Assembly (NCBI RefSeq): GCF_000209655.1
Contig: NC_015458.1
Span: forward strand, 806,001-870,000
Length of the DNA stretch: 64,000 nt
Reading direction: 5' to 3'
Origin: Pusillimonas sp. T7-7
Lineage (GTDB): Bacteria; Pseudomonadota; Gammaproteobacteria; Burkholderiales; Burkholderiaceae_B
Made by a program: the position numbers and the translations under genes. Shown here one piece after another: positions 21,283-28,960 of the stretch. Numbering within the stretch: position 1 is the first letter of the stretch; each line of letters starts with the position of its first letter. The notes below the pieces were generated by a model, which saw nothing but the letters and a program-made list of their open reading frames with translations, made no database searches and was not told where the DNA came from.

Positions 21283-21513
21283 GACGGTGTATCCGTCTCA
21301 GGCGGGCTGGACTCACCTTGCTGCGATCCCGGCTGCGCCGGGATTTCCCACGCATTCGTCGTCAGCCGAGGCGTGCGCGAACTCACCGGATGGACAGTCC
21401 CCCGGACTGTCCAAAGCACCCGGTTCGAACAGCGCGCACTTGGACCCCCGTCTGACAACGAATGCGCGGCGCGCTCGAAGATCGTCCAGCCCGCCTGAGG
21501 CGGATACACCGTC
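21283..21513. repeat. 231-bp cruciform-forming element with 30-bp terminal inverted repeats
   Basis: The outer 30 bases on the left (21283-21312) and right (21484-21513) are inverted copies with one mismatch, starting GACGGTGTATCCG and ending GGCGGGCTGGAC. Further in, CGCATTCGTCGTCAG (about 21350-21364) has an inverted counterpart with one mismatch in CTGACAACGAATGCG. At the centre TGGACAGTCC and GGACTGTCCA form a perfect 10-bp stem around CCC. Another hairpin, ATCCCGGC-TGC-GCCGGGAT, sits in the left arm. The whole folds into one long branched hairpin with no coding potential. I see no flanking target duplication. It resembles a non-autonomous mobile (MITE-like) element; that identity is inferred. 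Confidence 0.75.
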
Positions 21514-21656
21514 AGGATAGTGGGCTATTGAGGCATTCAGGTGCGATTTCAGCCTCGTTGCGTGGCAGATATATAGTCCAGGCAGACGGGATCCAGCGGC
21601 AGGTAGGGGGCGCCTGACGGAAGCACTGTCAAGGCTGGGGGATCATTGTGGCGTCA
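21498..21656. repeat. Direct repeat copy 1 flanking hicAB
   Basis: 159 nt nearly identical to 22322-22481 (6 substitutions and one inserted T). It begins inside the right terminal repeat of the 231-bp element (AGGCGGATACACCGTC) and ends GCGTCA. Just beyond it, the sequence up to about 21685 still weakly resembles the 3' end of the orphan gene that follows copy 2, which suggests the original duplication was somewhat longer. Confidence 0.9.
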
Positions 21657-21685
21657 GGCATTGGCGTGGGGTGGGAAGGGCTTGC

Positions 21686-22078
21686 TCAGTGTGTGAGCGT
21701 CATTTGTGCTATGTAGCCTGATCGGCTTTCACCTGCAGACTTGGCGCGCTGATCCAGAAGGGCAAGAATCCTGCGGGGTAGAGTGATGTTGACGCGCTCA
21801 GTGGTGTCGTCGATCAGAGCAGGGTCGACTTCGGCAATAGCCCATATCCATCCGTCGTACTCGCCGGTCATTTGAAGATCGGTGATGCTGGAAGGCTTTG
21901 GAATGATTTCGCCATTGGCGATGGCTTCTTCGATCCACAGGGCGATGGCTTCTTTGGCGTTCTCGATGGCTTCGTCGATACCGTTATCGGCGGCAGAAAA
22001 GCAGCCAGGAAGATCGGGCGCCACTACCCCCCAGGCAGTGGTGTCGTTACCAGGTTCGATAGCGATTGGGTATTTCAT
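21686..22078 (-). CDS. hicB: HicB-type antitoxin
   Basis: Antitoxin of a type II HicAB pair; it neutralises HicA and usually represses the operon. 130 aa. Residues 1-75 match the HicB partial RNase H-like fold (MKYPIAIEP, WGVVAPDLPGCFSAADN, EAIENAKEAIALWIEEAI). Residues 92-130 (ERVNITLPRRILALLDQRA, then a GYIAQMTL end) look like a ribbon-helix-helix DNA-binding domain. It follows hicA by 10 nt and has a strong AAGGAG site. The two genes lie convergent to lon between two long direct repeats. Confidence 0.93.
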   Translation of the reverse strand: MKYPIAIEPGNDTTAWGVVAPDLPGCFSAADNGIDEAIENAKEAIALWIEEAIANGEIIPKPSSITDLQMTGEYDGWIWAIAEVDPALIDDTTERVNITLPRRILALLDQRAKSAGESRSGYIAQMTLTH

Positions 22079-22088
22079 GGTCAGCTCC

Positions 22089-22271
22089 TTATTTCATTCC
22101 AGCTTGACGCAGCAGCTTGTTAACCAGTCCGATTCCAAGATCTTTCTTGGGGTGAGGGACACTGATATGCCCAGGTTGGGTTGGGTGTCGATAGACGTGG
22201 TGGGAACCTTTCACGCCTCGTAATTGCCATCCGGCCTGTTCAAGCAGCTTGATAAGGTCTTTGCTGTTCAT
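22089..22271 (-). CDS. hicA: HicA-type mRNA interferase toxin
   Basis: Small ribosome-independent RNA-cleaving toxin with a double-stranded-RNA-binding fold. 60 aa: MNSKDLIKLLEQAGWQLRGV, then GSHHVYRHP with the catalytic His (residue 24), and VPHPKKDLGIGLVNKLLRQAG, the standard HicA ending. The frame is open 62 codons further up, but that part lies in the upstream direct repeat and promoter. The ATG at 22269-22271 sits 7 nt after a perfect TATAAT, so the mRNA would have almost no leader and no Shine-Dalgarno. First gene of the hicA-hicB operon. Confidence 0.92.
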   Translation of the reverse strand: MNSKDLIKLLEQAGWQLRGVKGSHHVYRHPTQPGHISVPHPKKDLGIGLVNKLLRQAGMK

Positions 22272-22272
22272 T

Positions 22273-22289
22273 GTGTGTATTATACACAC
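22273..22289. promoter_or_regulatory. Operator palindrome of hicAB
   Basis: GTGTGTAT-T-ATACACAC is a perfect 8-bp inverted repeat around one base, overlapping the -10 element and ending 1 nt before the hicA ATG. A second inverted repeat GGTTGT-GGTA-ACAACC (22294-22309) overlaps the -35. HicB proteins with a DNA-binding domain usually bind such operators to repress their own operon. Confidence 0.7.
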
Positions 22290-22307
22290 TGATGGTTGTG
22301 GTAACAA
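22279..22307 (-). promoter_or_regulatory. Promoter of hicAB
   Basis: On the minus strand TTGTTA (22302-22307), a 17-nt spacer and TATAAT (22279-22284). The predicted start is at 22271-22273, at or next to the A of the hicA ATG, which gives a leaderless or near-leaderless transcript. Confidence 0.7.
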
Positions 22308-22321
22308 CCTTGGTTCGGTTA

Positions 22322-22481
22322 AGGCGGATACACCGTCAGGATAGTGGGCTATTGAGGCATTCAGGTGCGATTTCAGCCTCGTTGCGTGGCAGATATATCG
22401 TCCAGGCAGAGGGGATCCTGCGGCAGGTAGGGTGGCGCCTGACGGAAGCACTGTCAAAGCTGGGGGATTACTGTGGCGTCA
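22322..22481. repeat. Direct repeat copy 2 flanking hicAB
   Basis: 160 nt, about 96% identical to 21498-21656 in the same orientation. It keeps only the outer 16 bases of the 231-bp element's terminal repeat (AGGCGGATACACCGTC). It starts just upstream of the hicA -35 and ends at the stop codon of the following orphan gene. Confidence 0.9.
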
Positions 22482-23177
22482 AGGCAGCGGCGTATTGAGA
22501 CGAGGGGTGGTGGAAAGGGCTCTTTCGACATGGTGGTCTAAGGGCTGGCAGGCCCGTGAGACAAAAGCGTTGGTTGTTCGCTGAACAATCTGGGATACGA
22601 GCTCCACGAAACGGATGGATGCGCCTGGGTAGATGATGACGCCGGTGAGCAGGGTGCCAAGGTCGACCAGCAGCCTGAGCTGGGTGGGTGGTGACCCAGG
22701 CGGTGAACCGTCTTGGGCGGCGCCGTTAAAGGTATCGACGATGACGGATACGGTGTCGTCCTCGAGCATGGGCAGCGCTGCGGCCTGTTTTGCCAGTGAT
22801 GCGATTTGAGTGTTGGTGCTGGTTTGCGGCGCCGTCAAGCTGCCCGGGAGGTGGATGACACGGCGTGTTTGTTCGATAAAAATATTGATGCCGTTGTCGG
22901 GAAACAGGGACATGGATAGCGCCCTGATGTTTGAAACCAAGTATAGGGTCGACTCTGGCGTGCTGACTTGATTCCAGTCGATGGCATTTTCGTGATCGAG
23001 CAATGCCCATGATATGTGTTTAAGCGTTGGGGATTGCCGACTGCCAAAGCGCATTTGATCTGATCGGCCAAAGGTGATTTGGCTGAAGGTCATCAGGTCG
23101 ATCAAGTCGTAGAAACTGACAGGTTTGTAAATGCGTTGGTCTGGTTCCAGGCCAGGGCTGACGTGTATATTCCCCAT
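22479..23177 (-). CDS. Hypothetical protein of unknown function
   Basis: I do not recognise this 232-aa protein. It has no signal peptide, membrane segment or cysteine motif that I can see apart from a single Cys near the end. It begins MGNIHVSPGLEPDQRIYKP, has a mixed alpha/beta-looking middle (TLYLVSNIRALSMSLFPDNG, IFIEQTRRVIHLPG), a low-complexity Pro/Ser loop (GSPPGSPPT), then a hydrophobic stretch (LLVDLGTLLTGVIIYPG). An AGGA 7 nt before the ATG supports translation. Its stop codon falls on the last bases of direct repeat copy 2, so it belongs to the accessory stretch between lon and lexA. The 120 nt on to lexA hold only a CATTACG/CGTAATG hairpin at about 23255-23283. Confidence 0.6.
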   Translation of the reverse strand: MGNIHVSPGLEPDQRIYKPVSFYDLIDLMTFSQITFGRSDQMRFGSRQSPTLKHISWALLDHENAIDWNQVSTPESTLYLVSNIRALSMSLFPDNGINIFIEQTRRVIHLPGSLTAPQTSTNTQIASLAKQAAALPMLEDDTVSVIVDTFNGAAQDGSPPGSPPTQLRLLVDLGTLLTGVIIYPGASIRFVELVSQIVQRTTNAFVSRACQPLDHHVERALSTTPRLNTPLP

Positions 23178-23298
23178 GCGGATTCCTATCTGGATGAAAG
23201 CGGCCTTGATGATGGCCTTCAGATAAGATGGTAGTCAAAGTCGGCGCTGCCTGACATTACGGTGTCCTTACCGTTTCGTAATGTTGGCTGGCGGCCTT

Positions 23299-23961
23299 TT
23301 AATGCAAAGGCGTATTACGGATCAAACCAACGGCTATGCCTTCGATGGAGAATTCGTCGGAGGCGGTGACGATGATGGGTTCGAAGTCGGGGTTTTCGGG
23401 TAGCAGTTCTATGTGCTTGCCGGTGCGTGCGAAGCGCTTGACGGTGACTTCGTCGCCGATGCGGGCCACGACGATTTGGCCGTTGCGGGCGTCGGGGGAT
23501 TTCTTGACGGCCAAGAGGTCGCCGTCGAGGATGCCGGCATCGCGCATGCTAAGGCCACGCACACGCAGCAGGTAGTCGGGCGTTTGGCTGAACAGGGCGG
23601 GTTCTATGCCGATTTCGCGTTCGACGTGTTCGGCGGCCAGTATGGGGTGGCCGGCAGCCACGCGTCCCACCAGCGGCACCAGCAGTTGCGACAAGGCTGA
23701 CGAAGCTTGTTCGATGAGTGTGGGCGACGGCGCAGCAACTTGGCTGACGTCGGTGAGCCGTATGCCGCGCGATGCACCTGCTGTGAGCTCGATGGCGCCT
23801 TTGCGGGCCAGGGCCTTGAGGTGGTCTTCGGCGGCGTTGGCGGACTTGAAACCCAGGGCGCGGGCGATTTCGGCCCGGGTGGGCGGAAAACCCGTGCGAT
23901 TGATTTCGCTGCGGATGAGTTCAAGTATTTGCTGCTGACGCTCGGTAAGCTTGACGGCCAT
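23299..23961 (-). CDS. lexA: SOS repressor LexA
   Basis: Represses DNA-damage genes and is inactivated by RecA-stimulated self-cleavage. 220 aa. The winged-helix DNA-binding domain (1-70) has [27 protein letters not shown] written across its recognition helix region (about 26-52). The cleavage bond is Ala103-Gly104 in RVAAGHPI. The catalytic dyad is Ser138 in GLSMRDAG and Lys175 in VTVKRF. A perfect SOS box lies 11 nt before its ATG, so autoregulation is very likely. Confidence 0.98.
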   Translation of the reverse strand: MAVKLTERQQQILELIRSEINRTGFPPTRAEIARALGFKSANAAEDHLKALARKGAIELTAGASRGIRLTDVSQVAAPSPTLIEQASSALSQLLVPLVGRVAAGHPILAAEHVEREIGIEPALFSQTPDYLLRVRGLSMRDAGILDGDLLAVKKSPDARNGQIVVARIGDEVTVKRFARTGKHIELLPENPDFEPIIVTASDEFSIEGIAVGLIRNTPLH

Positions 23962-23972
23962 GGCTATCCAGA

Positions 23973-23988
23973 CTGTGTTTATATACAG
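23973..23988. promoter_or_regulatory. lexA: LexA (SOS) box of lexA
   Basis: CTGT-GTTTATAT-ACAG fits the CTGT-N8-ACAG consensus exactly, with flanking bases that extend the inverted repeat to ATCCAGACTGT/ACAGTCTGGAT. The minus strand reads TATAAA inside the box, a probable -10 element, so LexA binding would block the lexA promoter. Confidence 0.92.
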
Positions 23989-24011
23989 TCTGGATTCTGC
24001 AGTATTTCTGG

Positions 24012-24045
24012 AAAAAGATCAAGCGCCATGACAGGCATGGCGCTT
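24012..24045 (-). terminator. Rho-independent terminator of the aminotransferase gene
   Basis: AAGCGCCATG and CATGGCGCTT (24021-24045) form a perfect 10-bp stem with a 5-nt loop. On the minus strand it is followed by GATCTTTTT. It separates the aminotransferase gene from the lexA promoter. Confidence 0.75.
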
Positions 24046-24091
24046 TGCCGGCACAGGCGAACTGCCGTGCCAGTACTGGGCAATGCCTGGC

Positions 24092-25294
24092 CTAGGCCAG
24101 GACTTTGGCGATGGCCGCGGCCACGTAGTCGATATTGCGGTTGTTCAGCGCCGCCACGCAAATGCGGCCGCTGCTGACGGCGTAGACGCCGTGCTCTTCG
24201 CGCAGACGATCGACCTGGTCTTTGGTCAGCCCTGAATACGAGAACATGCCGCGCTGGGCGAGCATGAAATCGAAATTTTGGGTCACGCCGTGGGCCTTGA
24301 GCTTTTCGACCAGTTGAACGCGCATGGTGCGGATGCGTTCGCGCATGGCGGCCAATTCGGTCGTCCAGAGGGTGTAGAGCTCGGGTGTGTTCAGCACGGT
24401 TGACACCACCGTACCGCCGTGTGTGGGCGGGTTGGAGTAGTTGGTGCGAATTACACGCTTGAGCTGGCTGAGCACGCGACCACGCTCTTCGTCGCTGGAT
24501 GCGATCAGTGTGAGCGCGCCCACGCGTTCACCGTACAACGAAAACGATTTCGAGAACGACGAGCTGATGAGCATGGTGACGTCGTGCTGCGCGAACAGGC
24601 GGACCACGGCGGCGTCTTCTTCCAGACCGTCGCCAAAGCCTTGGTAGGCGATGTCAAGAAAGGGCGTCAGGTTTTTATTTTTGACGACTTCGGCGATTTT
24701 TTCCCATTGTTCGAAGGTGGGGTCGACGCCGGTTGGGTTGTGGCAGCAGGCGTGCAAGATGACGATAGTCTGTTCGGGCAGAGCGCTCAGGCTGGCCAGC
24801 ATGCCGTCGAAGTTCAGGCCACGGGTAGCGGCGTCGTAGTAGGGATAGGTTTCTACGGTGAAGCCGGCGCGCTCGAACAGGGCACGGTGGTTTTCCCAGC
24901 TGGGGTCGCTGATGACGACTTTGGCGCTGGGCAGCAGTTGCTTCAGAAAGTCGGCGCCGATTTTTAGTGCACCGGTGCCGCCCAGGGCTTGGGCGGTCAG
25001 GACGCGGCCGCTGGCCAGCAGAGGCGAACCTTCGCCCAGCAGCAGGGTTTGCGCACCTTTGTTGTAACCTGGAATGCCTTCGATAGGCAGGTAGCCGCGT
25101 GCGGCGTGCGCTTCGATACGGGCGATTTCTGCCTGGCTGACGCAGTCGAGCAGGGGAATTCGGCCTTCATCGTCGTAATAGACGCCGACGCCAAGGTTGA
25201 CCTTATTGGCACGCGTATCGGCGTTATATTGTTCAACGAGACCGAGGATGGGGTCGCGCGGTGCAAGCTCGACCGATTCGAAGAGTGATTTCAT
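24092..25294 (-). CDS. tyrB: Aromatic/aspartate aminotransferase
   Basis: PLP-dependent class Ia aminotransferase that transfers amino groups between aromatic amino acids or aspartate and 2-oxoglutarate. 400 aa: MKSLFESVELAPRDPILGL start, NLGVGVYYDDEGRIPLLDCV, ACCHNPTGVDPT, and the cofactor lysine in SSSFSKSFSLYGERVG, plus RTNYSNPPTHGG and the late GRICVAALN with the substrate-carboxylate Arg. TyrB and AspC are not separable by eye, so the symbol is the commoner name in this group. It is divergent from uvrB with 66 nt between. Confidence 0.88.
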   Translation of the reverse strand: MKSLFESVELAPRDPILGLVEQYNADTRANKVNLGVGVYYDDEGRIPLLDCVSQAEIARIEAHAARGYLPIEGIPGYNKGAQTLLLGEGSPLLASGRVLTAQALGGTGALKIGADFLKQLLPSAKVVISDPSWENHRALFERAGFTVETYPYYDAATRGLNFDGMLASLSALPEQTIVILHACCHNPTGVDPTFEQWEKIAEVVKNKNLTPFLDIAYQGFGDGLEEDAAVVRLFAQHDVTMLISSSFSKSFSLYGERVGALTLIASSDEERGRVLSQLKRVIRTNYSNPPTHGGTVVSTVLNTPELYTLWTTELAAMRERIRTMRVQLVEKLKAHGVTQNFDFMLAQRGMFSYSGLTKDQVDRLREEHGVYAVSSGRICVAALNNRNIDYVAAAIAKVLA

Positions 25295-25360
25295 GTGGGA
25301 GTGCTAGGTGGGTAGAGAAAGAGGTAACAATAGTGTGATAATAAGGGGTTTACCCTTAAA

Positions 25361-27394
25361 GTGTCCAGCATGACAGCAACAGCACCCGGTTTCGTCCAGT
25401 ACCCAGACAGCCCGTTTCAGCTGTATCAGCCGTATCCGCCGGCGGGCGATCAGCCCACGGCGATCGCCGCGCTGACCGAGGGCATGAACGATGGCCTGAT
25501 GTACCAGACCCTGCTTGGGGTAACGGGTTCGGGCAAGACCTACACCATGGCCAACGTGATTGCCCGTACCGGGCGTCCGGCCATTGTGCTGGCCCCCAAC
25601 AAAACGCTGGCGGCACAGCTGTACGCTGAAATGCGCGAGTTTTTTCCCAACAACGCGGTTGAGTATTTCGTGTCGTACTACGATTATTACCAGCCCGAAG
25701 CCTACGTGGCGGCGCGCGATCTGTTCATTGAAAAAGACTCGTCCATCAACGAACACATCGAGCAAATGCGTTTGTCGGCCACCAAGAGCCTGTTGGAACG
25801 GCGCGACACGATCATCGTGGGCACGGTGTCCTGCATATACGGTATAGGCAATCCAGGCGATTATCACGCCATGGTGTTGACCTTGCGCAGCGGCGACCGT
25901 ATTGCTCGCCAGGAACTGCTGGGGCGGCTGGTGGCCATGCAGTACGAACGCAACGACGTCGAGTTCACGCGTGGCGCTTTTCGGGCGCGAGGCGAGATCA
26001 TCGACGTCTTTCCGGCCGAGCATGCCGAACTGGCCCTGCGCATTACGTTATTCGACGACGAAATCGAAACACTGGAAATGTTCGACCCGCTCACCGGCAA
26101 GATCAAGCAGAAGGTGCCTCGTTTTACGGTGTTCCCCAGTTCGCACTATGTGACCCCGCGTGAAACCGTGTTGCGCGCCATTGAAACCATCAAGGAAGAG
26201 CTGCGTGAAAGGTCGGCCGTGTTGGTGGCTGATGGCAAGCTGGTCGAGGCGCAGCGCCTGGAGCAACGCACACGCTTCGATCTGGAAATGCTGCAGGAAT
26301 TGGGTTTTTGCAAAGGCATCGAGAACTACTCGCGCCATTTGTCTGGCGCCGCGCCGGGCGAGCCGCCACCTACACTGATTGATTACTTGCCCGCCGACGC
26401 CTTGATGTTCATCGATGAAAGCCACGTCACCATGGGCCAGCTCAGCGCCATGTACCGGGGTGACCGTTCGCGCAAGTCCACGCTGGTGCAGTTCGGCTTT
26501 CGCCTGCCCTCTGCGATGGACAACCGGCCATTGCAGTTAGAGGAGTTCGAGCAGCGCATGCGTCAGTGCGTGTTCGTATCGGCCACGCCGGCCAACTACG
26601 AAAAAGAGCACTCCGACAATGTGGTCGAGCAGGTGGTCCGGCCTACGGGCTTGGTTGACCCGGTGGTCGAAGTCCGGCCGGCGCTGACGCAGGTTGACGA
26701 CTTGGTGGGTGAAATAAAGCTGCGCATTGCGGTGCAGGAGCGCGTGCTGGTGACGACGCTGACCAAGCGGATGTCCGAAGACCTGACAGATTATTTGACA
26801 GAAAATGGTTTGAAAGTGCGCTATTTGCATTCCGACATCGATACGGTCGAACGAGTGGAAATCATTCGAGACCTGCGGCTGGGTGTGTTTGACGTACTGG
26901 TGGGCATCAACTTGCTGCGCGAGGGGCTGGATATACCCGAAGTGTCGTTGGTGGCTATTCTGGATGCCGACAAAGAAGGCTTTCTGCGCTCTGAGCGCAG
27001 CCTGATCCAGACCATGGGGCGGGCCGCGCGCAATCTGAATGGCAAGGCCATTTTGTATGCCGACCGCATCACCGATTCCATGTACCGGGCCATGGGCGAA
27101 ACCGAAAGGCGCCGTCATAAACAGCTGGATTTCAACAAAGAACACGGCATTACCGCGCGCGGCGTCAGCAAGGCCGTGCGCGAAATGATCGATGGCGTCA
27201 TGGTCGATCCGGCACAGGCCTCGGCGGCGGATCTGATCTCGCCCGATGTGCTGCGCGACGACAAATCCCTGGCCAAGGAAATCAGGCGCCTGGAAAAATT
27301 GATGATGGACCACGCCAAGAATCTGGAATTCGAGCAGGCTGCCGCAGCGCGCGATGCCTTGAACCGCTTGAAGCAGAAAGCCTTGCTGTCTTAA
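25361..27394 (+). CDS. uvrB: UvrABC excision repair protein B
   Basis: Damage-verifying helicase-like subunit of nucleotide excision repair. Walker A is [14 protein letters not shown], the DNA-inserting beta-hairpin is [11 protein letters not shown], the late helicase motifs include [24 protein letters not shown] (spanning about 515-540) and [12 protein letters not shown], and the C-terminal UVR domain ([14 protein letters not shown]) contacts UvrC. 677 aa from a GTG at 25361; an ATG at 25370 is equally possible. An extended -10 (TGTGATAAT, 25334-25342) lies upstream. No SOS box is visible in the short intergenic region, unlike E. coli uvrB. Confidence 0.97.
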   Translation: MSSMTATAPGFVQYPDSPFQLYQPYPPAGDQPTAIAALTEGMNDGLMYQTLLGVTGSGKTYTMANVIARTGRPAIVLAPNKTLAAQLYAEMREFFPNNAVEYFVSYYDYYQPEAYVAARDLFIEKDSSINEHIEQMRLSATKSLLERRDTIIVGTVSCIYGIGNPGDYHAMVLTLRSGDRIARQELLGRLVAMQYERNDVEFTRGAFRARGEIIDVFPAEHAELALRITLFDDEIETLEMFDPLTGKIKQKVPRFTVFPSSHYVTPRETVLRAIETIKEELRERSAVLVADGKLVEAQRLEQRTRFDLEMLQELGFCKGIENYSRHLSGAAPGEPPPTLIDYLPADALMFIDESHVTMGQLSAMYRGDRSRKSTLVQFGFRLPSAMDNRPLQLEEFEQRMRQCVFVSATPANYEKEHSDNVVEQVVRPTGLVDPVVEVRPALTQVDDLVGEIKLRIAVQERVLVTTLTKRMSEDLTDYLTENGLKVRYLHSDIDTVERVEIIRDLRLGVFDVLVGINLLREGLDIPEVSLVAILDADKEGFLRSERSLIQTMGRAARNLNGKAILYADRITDSMYRAMGETERRRHKQLDFNKEHGITARGVSKAVREMIDGVMVDPAQASAADLISPDVLRDDKSLAKEIRRLEKLMMDHAKNLEFEQAAAARDALNRLKQKALLS

Positions 27395-27470
27395 TAAAGG
27401 GTTTAAGGGCAGGGCAGGCTGCCACCGCAGCGGTCCAAAACATAAGTGCCGGGTTTGTAAATTTGGAATC

Positions 27471-27507
27471 AAAATGTTGGTATTCGCCAACGTTTTTATT
27501 TTTTTAA
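27471..27507 (+). terminator. uvrB: Rho-independent terminator of uvrB
   Basis: TGTTGG and CCAACG (one G-T pair) form a stem around TATTCG, flanked by AAAA and a long T tract (TTTTTATTTTTTT). It lies about 80 nt after the uvrB stop. Confidence 0.7.
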
Positions 27508-27803
27508 TCAAGCTGTCATCCGGCTCGCTCCAGATAAGTGCGGGCAAGTCTTGCTTTTAGGATACCTAGGGTTTACCATTAAATCTTTACGGGATTTTTG
27601 CAAGCATCACACTCTTGTTGCGCTGCATGAATATTGGCTCTCAGGGCCGCACGGGTCCGCTGTACAGGCTGTAACAACACAAAGAAAAAACCGCTAAAGC
27701 CTTATGGTTTCTATGTTTTCTGACTTGTCAATACCGGACTTGAACTTTTGCGGTGCTGCAAAAATCCTTGCCTTATAACGGGTTTTCCCTCACACTCTCG
27801 GCT
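27508..27803. other. Intergenic stretch before the phosphatase gene
   Basis: About 300 nt without a convincing gene. It holds TTTTGC-GGTGCT-GCAAAA (27746-27763), a small hairpin, and TATAAC at 27774, but no promoter with correct spacing that I would call. Confidence 0.5.
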
Positions 27804-28295
27804 ATGATGACTAAGGTACTTTTCGTTTGCATGGGTAATATCTGCCGCTCACCGAGCGCAGAAGGTGTCTTCCGCCGTCTGGTCGACGAAGCGGGGCTTT
27901 CTGAAGTGGTCGGTACCGATTCGGCAGGCACCCACAATTTTCATATTGGCGAAGCGCCCGATGCGCGCGCCCAAGCTGCTGCGCGCAAGCGTGGGTACGA
28001 ATTGTCGCACTGTGTGGCGCGCCAAGTCTGTGCCGATGATTTCCGCGACTTCGACCTGATTCTGGCCATGGACTGGGAAAATCTTTCTGCCTTGCAGCAG
28101 CAATGCCCCAAAGTATACCAGCACAAATTAATGCTGCTTATGCGCTTTGCCAACGAGTTCGAAGAAGCCACCGTGCCCGACCCCTACTATGGCGGCCCCG
28201 AAGGCTTCGGCAAAGTGCTCGACTACCTTGAAGACGCCTGTCAGGGCGTTATGGAAATGGTACGCAAACGCGTGCTGCAGTATCAGGCCGCCTGA
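27804..28295 (+). CDS. Low-molecular-weight protein tyrosine phosphatase
   Basis: Cytoplasmic phosphatase of the LMW-PTP family. The P-loop C-x5-R is CMGNICRS (Cys9 to Arg15) near the N-terminus, and the general acid is in the VPDPYYGGPEGF loop (DP motif). 163 aa from the ATG at 27804 (a second ATG follows directly); the frame is open 17 codons higher, which is not needed by the family. It is a single gene here, ahead of a terminator and the isc operon, with no kinase or polysaccharide genes beside it, so its substrate is unknown. Confidence 0.93.
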   Translation: MMTKVLFVCMGNICRSPSAEGVFRRLVDEAGLSEVVGTDSAGTHNFHIGEAPDARAQAAARKRGYELSHCVARQVCADDFRDFDLILAMDWENLSALQQQCPKVYQHKLMLLMRFANEFEEATVPDPYYGGPEGFGKVLDYLEDACQGVMEMVRKRVLQYQAA

Positions 28296-28321
28296 TCCTC
28301 GTTTCTTCCCCCCTCCACATC

Positions 28322-28347
28322 AAAACCGTGCCATGGCACGGTTTTTT
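28322..28347 (+). terminator. Rho-independent terminator of the phosphatase gene
   Basis: AAAACCGTGCC-AT-GGCACGGTTTTTT: a perfect 11-bp stem with a T tract, 27 nt after the stop. It isolates the isc promoter from readthrough. Confidence 0.85.
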
Positions 28348-28356
28348 GTTGGGCCA

Positions 28357-28381
28357 ATACCCAAGCGTTTTAGTCGGAAAT
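28357..28381. promoter_or_regulatory. Upstream IscR type 1 box
   Basis: ATACCCAAGCGTTT followed by TAGTCGGAAAT fits the 25-bp IscR type 1 pattern in most positions, with a strong right half (TAGTCGG). It lies 30 bp, centre to centre, from the better box next to iscR. Confidence 0.55.
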
Positions 28382-28386
28382 TGGGT

Positions 28387-28411
28387 ATACTGTACTAAAT
28401 TAGTCGGGTAT
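28387..28411. promoter_or_regulatory. iscR: IscR type 1 box over the iscR promoter
   Basis: ATACTGTACTAAAT followed by TAGTCGGGTAT fits the type 1 IscR consensus (ATASYYGACT, RWWW, YAGTCRRSTAT) closely. TATACT at 28386-28391 is a probable -10 inside the box. It ends 13 nt before the iscR ATG, so holo-IscR would repress the whole operon. Confidence 0.85.
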
Positions 28412-28424
28412 AAAGGAAATCACC

Positions 28425-28940
28425 ATGCGTTTAACAACCAAAGGACGTTTTGCGGTGACCGCCATGATCGATTTGGCGTTGCGGCAGCATAGCGGGCCAG
28501 TCACCCTGGCCGCCATAGCCCAGCGGCAAAACATCTCGCTGTCGTATCTTGAACAGTTATTCGGCAAGCTGCGCCGGCACAAACTGGTCGACAGCATACG
28601 CGGCCCTGGCGGTGGCTATTCGCTGGCCCGGTTGGCGCGCAACATTACGGTGGCCGACATCATTTTCGCGGTCGACGAACCCCTTGACGCCACCAGCTGC
28701 GGCGGTAAGGAAAACTGCAACGTGGGCCGCAACGGCAGCACCGGAAAATGCATGACGCATGAACTCTGGTCCAATCTTAATCGTAAAATGGTGGATTATC
28801 TGGACTCTGTCTCGCTGCAAGACTTGGTCGACCAGCAGCGTATGCGGCAACTGCACGAGGCCACGCAAGCCCAGGCGCAAAAGCCCAGCAACGTGCGGGT
28901 CAACCGTTCGCCCGATGTGTTGATAGCGTCCGTCCAGTAA
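28425..28940 (+). CDS. iscR: Iron-sulfur cluster regulator IscR
   Basis: Rrf2-family repressor that senses cellular Fe-S status by binding a [2Fe-2S] cluster. 171 aa. The winged-helix domain has [19 protein letters not shown] and [19 protein letters not shown], then [11 protein letters not shown]. The cluster ligands are Cys92, Cys98, Cys109 and His112 (SCGGKENC, then KCMTHELW). The spacing between the second and third Cys is 10 residues instead of the 5 in E. coli IscR (Cys104). The Shine-Dalgarno is AAGGA 7 nt upstream. First gene of iscRSUA. Confidence 0.95.
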   Translation: MRLTTKGRFAVTAMIDLALRQHSGPVTLAAIAQRQNISLSYLEQLFGKLRRHKLVDSIRGPGGGYSLARLARNITVADIIFAVDEPLDATSCGGKENCNVGRNGSTGKCMTHELWSNLNRKMVDYLDSVSLQDLVDQQRMRQLHEATQAQAQKPSNVRVNRSPDVLIASVQ

Positions 28941-28960
28941 CAACGTTCAAGAAGGCTTTC

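Noticed and set aside
21283..21513. Target-site duplication around the 231-bp element
   Set aside because: The bases outside the two ends (CTTAA and AGGAT) do not match, so no duplication can be claimed.
21657..23177. Remnant prophage
   Set aside because: No integrase, structural or lysis genes are present; the repeats, hicAB and one orphan gene do not justify it.
27567..27580. CCTAGGGTTTACC as a third copy of the AACCCTAG element seen before the autotransporters
   Set aside because: Only the 8-bp core is shared and the other conserved blocks are absent, so chance is likely.
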